Assembly (NCBI GenBank): GCA_027449125.1
Contig: DAIDME010000106.1
Coordinates: 1-64,000 of the forward strand
Source of the DNA: Solirubrobacterales bacterium
Lineage (GTDB): Bacteria; Actinomycetota; Thermoleophilia; Solirubrobacterales; Solirubrobacteraceae
Direction: 5' to 3'
DNA: 64,000 nucleotides
Positions 61,013 through 64,000 of the stretch are shown piece by piece. Below the pieces are notes generated by a model. It worked only from the letters and a program-made list of their open reading frames with translations. It searched no databases and had not been told where the DNA came from. The position numbers and the translations under genes are program-made. Every line of letters starts with the position of its first letter. Positions within the stretch are counted from its first letter, which is position 1.

Positions 61013-61897
61013 TCAGGCGAGGCCCAGCCGCGCGCAGACCAGTGGCGCGGCCGGCGCCACCTCTGCCGAGAGCTGCGGCAGGAGCACCGCCCACCCTGGC
61101 TGCAGGGCGACCGCCTGCCGCACGAGCTCCAGGCCACGATCGACCGCACCGGTCTGGACGGCCCCGAGACCGGCCCAGAAGAGCAGCTCGTGGTTACCCG
61201 GAGCGAGCGCGAACGCCCGCTCGTAGAGCGCCGCCGCCTGATCGTGGCGCCCTTCCCCGGTGAGCTCGTCGCCACGGCTTGCGAGCTCGTAGGCCTGATG
61301 CAGCTCGTAGAGCCGGCGCAGCTCGACGAGCGGCTCGGGGTGATCCTCGACGTGCAGCCTGACATCCGCCTGCCAGCGCTCGCCTGTCGCCGGCACCACC
61401 AGGAGCGCCGCCGACTGGCGACCGCGGACGTCGCCACCGGCGGCCTCGGCGGCGTCGAGCGCCGCGAGCAGGCGGCTGGCCAGCGGGCCAGCCGCCGTGG
61501 TGAAGACCTCCAGCATCCGCGGCCACACCTCGGAGCTGGCCATGATGTTGGCCTGGCAGGAGACCTGCTCGCCGGTCACGTGCCCGGCATGGGTCATGCA
61601 GCTCTCACCGGTGTGCGCGGCCACGCCTCCGTTTGCGTCGACGATCGCCAGCTGGCGGCTCGCCGCGCCCGGGTCGGCCGCGATCAGCTGCTCGAGCGCC
61701 TCACGCGCACTCGCCCCGGCGGCCAGCAGCTCGAGCGCGTCGGGGCCGTGGGCGACGCGCACATTCGCCTGGGTGGCGACCGCGCCCACCCCCGGGCGCG
61801 CCCACGGCACCGTCGGGCCGACGGCGAACCAGTGCGACTGCACGGCAACGCCGAGCTCTCCGGTCTGCGGGTCGCGGGCGACGATCGAATAGGTCAC
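61013..61897 (-). CDS. DUF1028 protein with a C-terminal tetratricopeptide-like part
   Basis: A 294-residue protein. The N-terminal 210 residues are the DUF1028 domain: TYSIVARDPQTGELGVAVQSH, GVGAVATQANVRVAHGP and QLAIVDANGGVAAHTGESC, with a conserved Ser/Cys/His set typical of Ntn-hydrolase folds. The C-terminal 80 residues look like TPR (RHDQAAALYERAFALAPGNHEL). The activity is unknown. GTG 61897 begins right at the domain. A perfect 11-base inverted repeat lies in the coding sequence at 61471. Confidence 0.82.
   Translation of the reverse strand: MTYSIVARDPQTGELGVAVQSHWFAVGPTVPWARPGVGAVATQANVRVAHGPDALELLAAGASAREALEQLIAADPGAASRQLAIVDANGGVAAHTGESCMTHAGHVTGEQVSCQANIMASSEVWPRMLEVFTTAAGPLASRLLAALDAAEAAGGDVRGRQSAALLVVPATGERWQADVRLHVEDHPEPLVELRRLYELHQAYELASRGDELTGEGRHDQAAALYERAFALAPGNHELLFWAGLGAVQTGAVDRGLELVRQAVALQPGWAVLLPQLSAEVAPAAPLVCARLGLA
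61471..61496. repeat. Perfect 11-base inverted repeat with AGCG loop inside the DUF1028 gene
   Basis: GGCGGCTGGCC (61471-61481) pairs exactly with GGCCAGCCGCC (61486-61496) around the loop AGCG. It shares the GGCC-AGCG-GGCC core with the repeats at 10469 and 32553. It encodes part of the GPLASRLLAA helix of the DUF1028 protein. Confidence 0.8.
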
Positions 61898-61976
61898 GCC
61901 TCCTATCGTAGGCGCCCGCCGCAACGGGTGGGCGCCCGGGCCGGCTCGGACAATGTCCGGGTGCGTGAGGCGACGC

Positions 61977-63176
61977 TCACGACGAGCCGCATTCACCCTG
62001 GCAGCGCACCGCAAGCAACGCGACATCGTCCTCGAGCGGCCCGTCGTTGAGCGCCTCCACGTGGTCCAGCAGGCCGTCTGGAACCAGGTCCCAGGTCGCG
62101 TCGGGGCCGGCTCCCGCGAGCAGGCCGATCAGCCCGTCGATCCCGAGCCGCGCGCCGCGGGACACGACGCGCCCCTCATAGATCCCGTCGGAGTAGAGCA
62201 GCAGCGTCCACTGCCCGCCGAGCCGGATCTCATGCAGGTCCCAGCGCGGCGGCAGGCCGATGCCGAGCGGTGGCCCCCCTCCGTGTTCGGTCAGCGGGCT
62301 CACACCTTCCGCGGTGGCGATCAGCGGCGGCGGGTGCCCTGCGAGCGCGAGGCTGGCCGTACCCAGGTTGAGGTCCAGCTCGATACTGGCGAGCGTCGCG
62401 TATACGTGCTCGGCGTGGCGCTCCTGGTTTGTGAGACGGTCGAGCGTCTCCAACAGCTGCAGCTGCCCGACCCCCGCGAAGATCAGGGTCCGCCATGCGA
62501 TGCGAAGCTGTACGCCGAGCGCGGCCTCGTCCGGACCGTGGCCGCACACGTCACCCAGGACCACCTGGAGCCGCGCCGGCGAGCTCTGGACGACATCGAA
62601 GAAGTCGCCGCCCAGCACCTGCCTGCGGTCACCGGGGCGGTAGCCGGAGCGCACCTGGACCCGCGGGTCGTCGAGCAGGAACCGCGGCATCAGGCCACGC
62701 TGCACGCGACTCGCCTCGGCGCTCTGGTAGCGCAGCATCGCGAGCTCGCGGGCGTACCGCTCGGCCCGCTTGCGCTGGACCGAGTGCCGGATCGCACGGG
62801 CGAGCGAATGCCCAGGGCTCGTCTGCCGCCACACATAGTCCTGCGCGCCCGCGCTGAGCGCCGCGACACCAGCGCTCTCATCTCCGTCGGCCACCAGCAT
62901 CACCACAGGCAGGTCCGGGTTGCCCGAGCGGATCTGCGCCAACGTGTCCATGCTGGAGGCATGTGGCCCGTCGGCAGCCAGCAGCACGCAGTCGGCCCCT
63001 TCGCCGAGCGCCGGGCCGGCGTCAGCCGCGCTGGCCATGATCGCGACGCGCAGGCGGGGCCAGACGGCCCGGAGGCGTCCGACCAGCGCCTGCGCCTGCG
63101 CTTCGTCGGCATCGATCAGCACCAGTTGCTCGGGGTCACCCGACCGCCGGGCTGACACCTCTGTGCGTGATCTCAT
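61977..63176 (-). CDS. Receiver-domain SpoIIE-type serine phosphatase
   Basis: A 399-residue protein. Residues 15-135 have a response-regulator fold (EQLVLIDADEAQAQALVGRL, DLPVVMLVADG, SAGAQDYVWRQ). The phospho-acceptor position after CVLL appears to be Ala-Ala-Asp rather than the usual Asp at the strand end. Residues 170-395 form a PP2C/SpoIIE phosphatase with metal Asp residues in LGGDFFDVV, LGDVCGHGPDE, YSDGIYEG and LEDDVALLAVR. Such proteins dephosphorylate a STAS antagonist. The adjacent STAS and kinase genes are its likely partners. ATG 63176. Confidence 0.88.
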   Translation of the reverse strand: MRSRTEVSARRSGDPEQLVLIDADEAQAQALVGRLRAVWPRLRVAIMASAADAGPALGEGADCVLLAADGPHASSMDTLAQIRSGNPDLPVVMLVADGDESAGVAALSAGAQDYVWRQTSPGHSLARAIRHSVQRKRAERYARELAMLRYQSAEASRVQRGLMPRFLLDDPRVQVRSGYRPGDRRQVLGGDFFDVVQSSPARLQVVLGDVCGHGPDEAALGVQLRIAWRTLIFAGVGQLQLLETLDRLTNQERHAEHVYATLASIELDLNLGTASLALAGHPPPLIATAEGVSPLTEHGGGPPLGIGLPPRWDLHEIRLGGQWTLLLYSDGIYEGRVVSRGARLGIDGLIGLLAGAGPDATWDLVPDGLLDHVEALNDGPLEDDVALLAVRCQGECGSS

Positions 63177-63363
63177 GTTGCTAACCCCCGTCTCTGGTCA
63201 GCCGCGCTCCGCTTGCCCTGTTGGCGAACGCGGCGCTTGGATGCGGTTGCCGCCAACGGCGGAACTTTCCGCTCGCCCGCGCGTTCAAACGGTGACGGTA
63301 CAGGCGGAAAGCTGCCGCGCGTGGCGTACGCCCGCGCGGAGGCGTGACAGAGGCTGGCGAGAG

Positions 63364-63714
63364 ATGACAGGCGGACTCAGTGTGGACCAGCAGGAGCGGG
63401 GGTTGGTTGTTGTTGCCGGCGAGCTCTCGCTTGCCGAGGCAGACAAGCTCGACCGCCACCTGTCAGGGCTGCTGGCAGCAACCGACGAGGAGCTGATAGT
63501 CCTCGACCTCGCGAGCCTCGTGTTCATCGACTCAACCGGCCTGGGCGTGTTGGTGCGCGCGCAGCGCGCCGCCAGCGAGCGGGGAATCCGGCTGGCAGTG
63601 CGCAACCCCGGCCCGCAGACGCAGCGGCTTCTGAGTCTCACCGGACTCGACGCACACCTGGTGCTCCCCGGCCAGGCTCCCGGGCCGAAGAGCTCGGCAG
63701 GCTCCACGGGCTGA
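63364..63714 (+). CDS. STAS-domain anti-sigma factor antagonist
   Basis: A 116-residue STAS protein. The phosphorylated Ser lies in LVFIDSTGLGVLVRA (Ser near residue 58), matching RsbV/SpoIIAA. The earlier strand is RGLVVVAGELSLAEADKLD. Unphosphorylated, such a protein would bind an anti-sigma kinase and free its sigma factor. ATG 63364 was chosen as the first start before the domain. It is divergent from the SpoIIE gene, and its 3' end overlaps the kinase gene by 77 bases in convergent orientation, which is unusual. Confidence 0.88.
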   Translation: MTGGLSVDQQERGLVVVAGELSLAEADKLDRHLSGLLAATDEELIVLDLASLVFIDSTGLGVLVRAQRAASERGIRLAVRNPGPQTQRLLSLTGLDAHLVLPGQAPGPKSSAGSTG

Positions 63715-64000
63715 GCTGTTCAGCCGCGCCCGTCTGCACTGGCTGCCCGGGCCGGCCAAAGGTCATCCTGACCTCGGTGCCGGCGCCGCTCCCGGCGTCG
63801 AACTCGACCGTCGTGGCCAACGCGCGGATCACGGGCAGCCCCATGCCAAGACCGCCATCGCTCCCCGCCCCTGCCACGATCCCGCAACCGCGGTCGCTGA
63901 CGACGGCGTCCACCGAGCCGGCGCGCACGGTGCAGGAGAAGATCAGCGGCCCGGATACGGTGGGGTAGGCGTGGAGCACGACGTTGTTGCACGCCTCGCT
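63638..64000 (-). CDS. Anti-sigma-type histidine-kinase-like ATPase, cut by the window end
   Basis: A partial gene that continues beyond base 64000. The visible 120 residues hold the GHKL ATPase fold: the N box SEACNNVVLHAY at the window edge, VSDRGCGIV as the G1 box, GLGMGLPVIRALA as the G2 box, then FDAGSGAGTEVRMTF. This is the RsbW/SpoIIAB pattern of kinases that phosphorylate a STAS antagonist or bind a sigma factor. A 35-residue tail follows the domain and overlaps the STAS gene. It probably forms a partner-switch set with its neighbours. Confidence 0.82.
   Translation of the reverse strand, partial: SEACNNVVLHAYPTVSGPLIFSCTVRAGSVDAVVSDRGCGIVAGAGSDGGLGMGLPVIRALATTVEFDAGSGAGTEVRMTFGRPGQPVQTGAAEQLSPWSLPSSSAREPGRGAPGVRRVR

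Overview
The window is a very GC-rich chromosomal segment with dense, short-spaced genes, many GTG/TTG starts and frequent 4-base GTGA/ATGA start-stop overlaps. The gene content suggests an aerobic actinobacterium, probably of the Thermoleophilia/Solirubrobacterales type: chlorite-dismutase-like HemQ, an ECF42-type sigma factor with a DGPF partner, an actinobacterial holin-like/DUF3618/DUF4235 cluster, a GH15 trehalase-type enzyme, AbiEi/DUF559 proteins and CtaG-type oxidase assembly. The lineage is an inference from these families; no rRNA or tRNA gene was seen.

Left end (1-2420): a sparse, decayed region. It holds one small secreted protein, an 83-base branched hairpin that resembles an integron attC site, a serine resolvase broken by a frameshift, and about 900 bases of unrecognised remnants. 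From 2421 to 17625 the segment is housekeeping: universal stress protein, threonine aldolase, a PAS-PAS-GGDEF-EAL protein with a degenerate GGDEF, a glycosyltransferase fused to a flippase-like membrane domain, HemQ and a DNA glycosylase, ECF sigma plus a double DGPF protein, an Fe-S group (ErpA, BolA, CGFS glutaredoxin), DegV, a small membrane-protein cluster, and a TetR/nitrilase/enoyl-CoA hydratase group with two matching candidate operators.

Accessory stretch (17700-23270): a HerA-like ATPase, a truncated DUF4143 ATPase pseudogene with in-frame stops, a hipBA toxin-antitoxin pair and a transposase-like fragment. This looks like an eroded defence or mobile island. From 23269 to 30119 come YqgE, a zinc exporter, PlsC, a double YbjQ protein, a free-standing biotinyl domain, an ABC-2 exporter, rubredoxin and a Nudix hydrolase.

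The region 30111-39399 contains a GH15 enzyme and a copper/cytochrome group (CcdA, CopA, DUF5134, CtaG). After an aldehyde dehydrogenase, 41030-46381 carries a complete candidate inorganic-carbon uptake locus: dabB-dabA with a DUF6671 protein overlapping dabA, a leader peptide coupled to dabB, and a divergent MarR-like regulator with two operator-like repeats between them. An Entner-Doudoroff operon (edd-eda) follows, with a ROK protein converging on it. The right end has two further diguanylate cyclases, signal peptidase I, an ABC exporter, a DUF1028 protein and a partner-switching signalling group (receiver-SpoIIE phosphatase, STAS antagonist, and an anti-sigma-type kinase cut by the window end).

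Two structural themes cut across the genes. Perfect GC-rich inverted repeats with four-base loops lie inside or next to genes (10469, 32553, 43335, 61471). Short tandem duplications sit at or just after stop codons (14053, 23800, 39410), or in spacers and remnants (20188, 32492).
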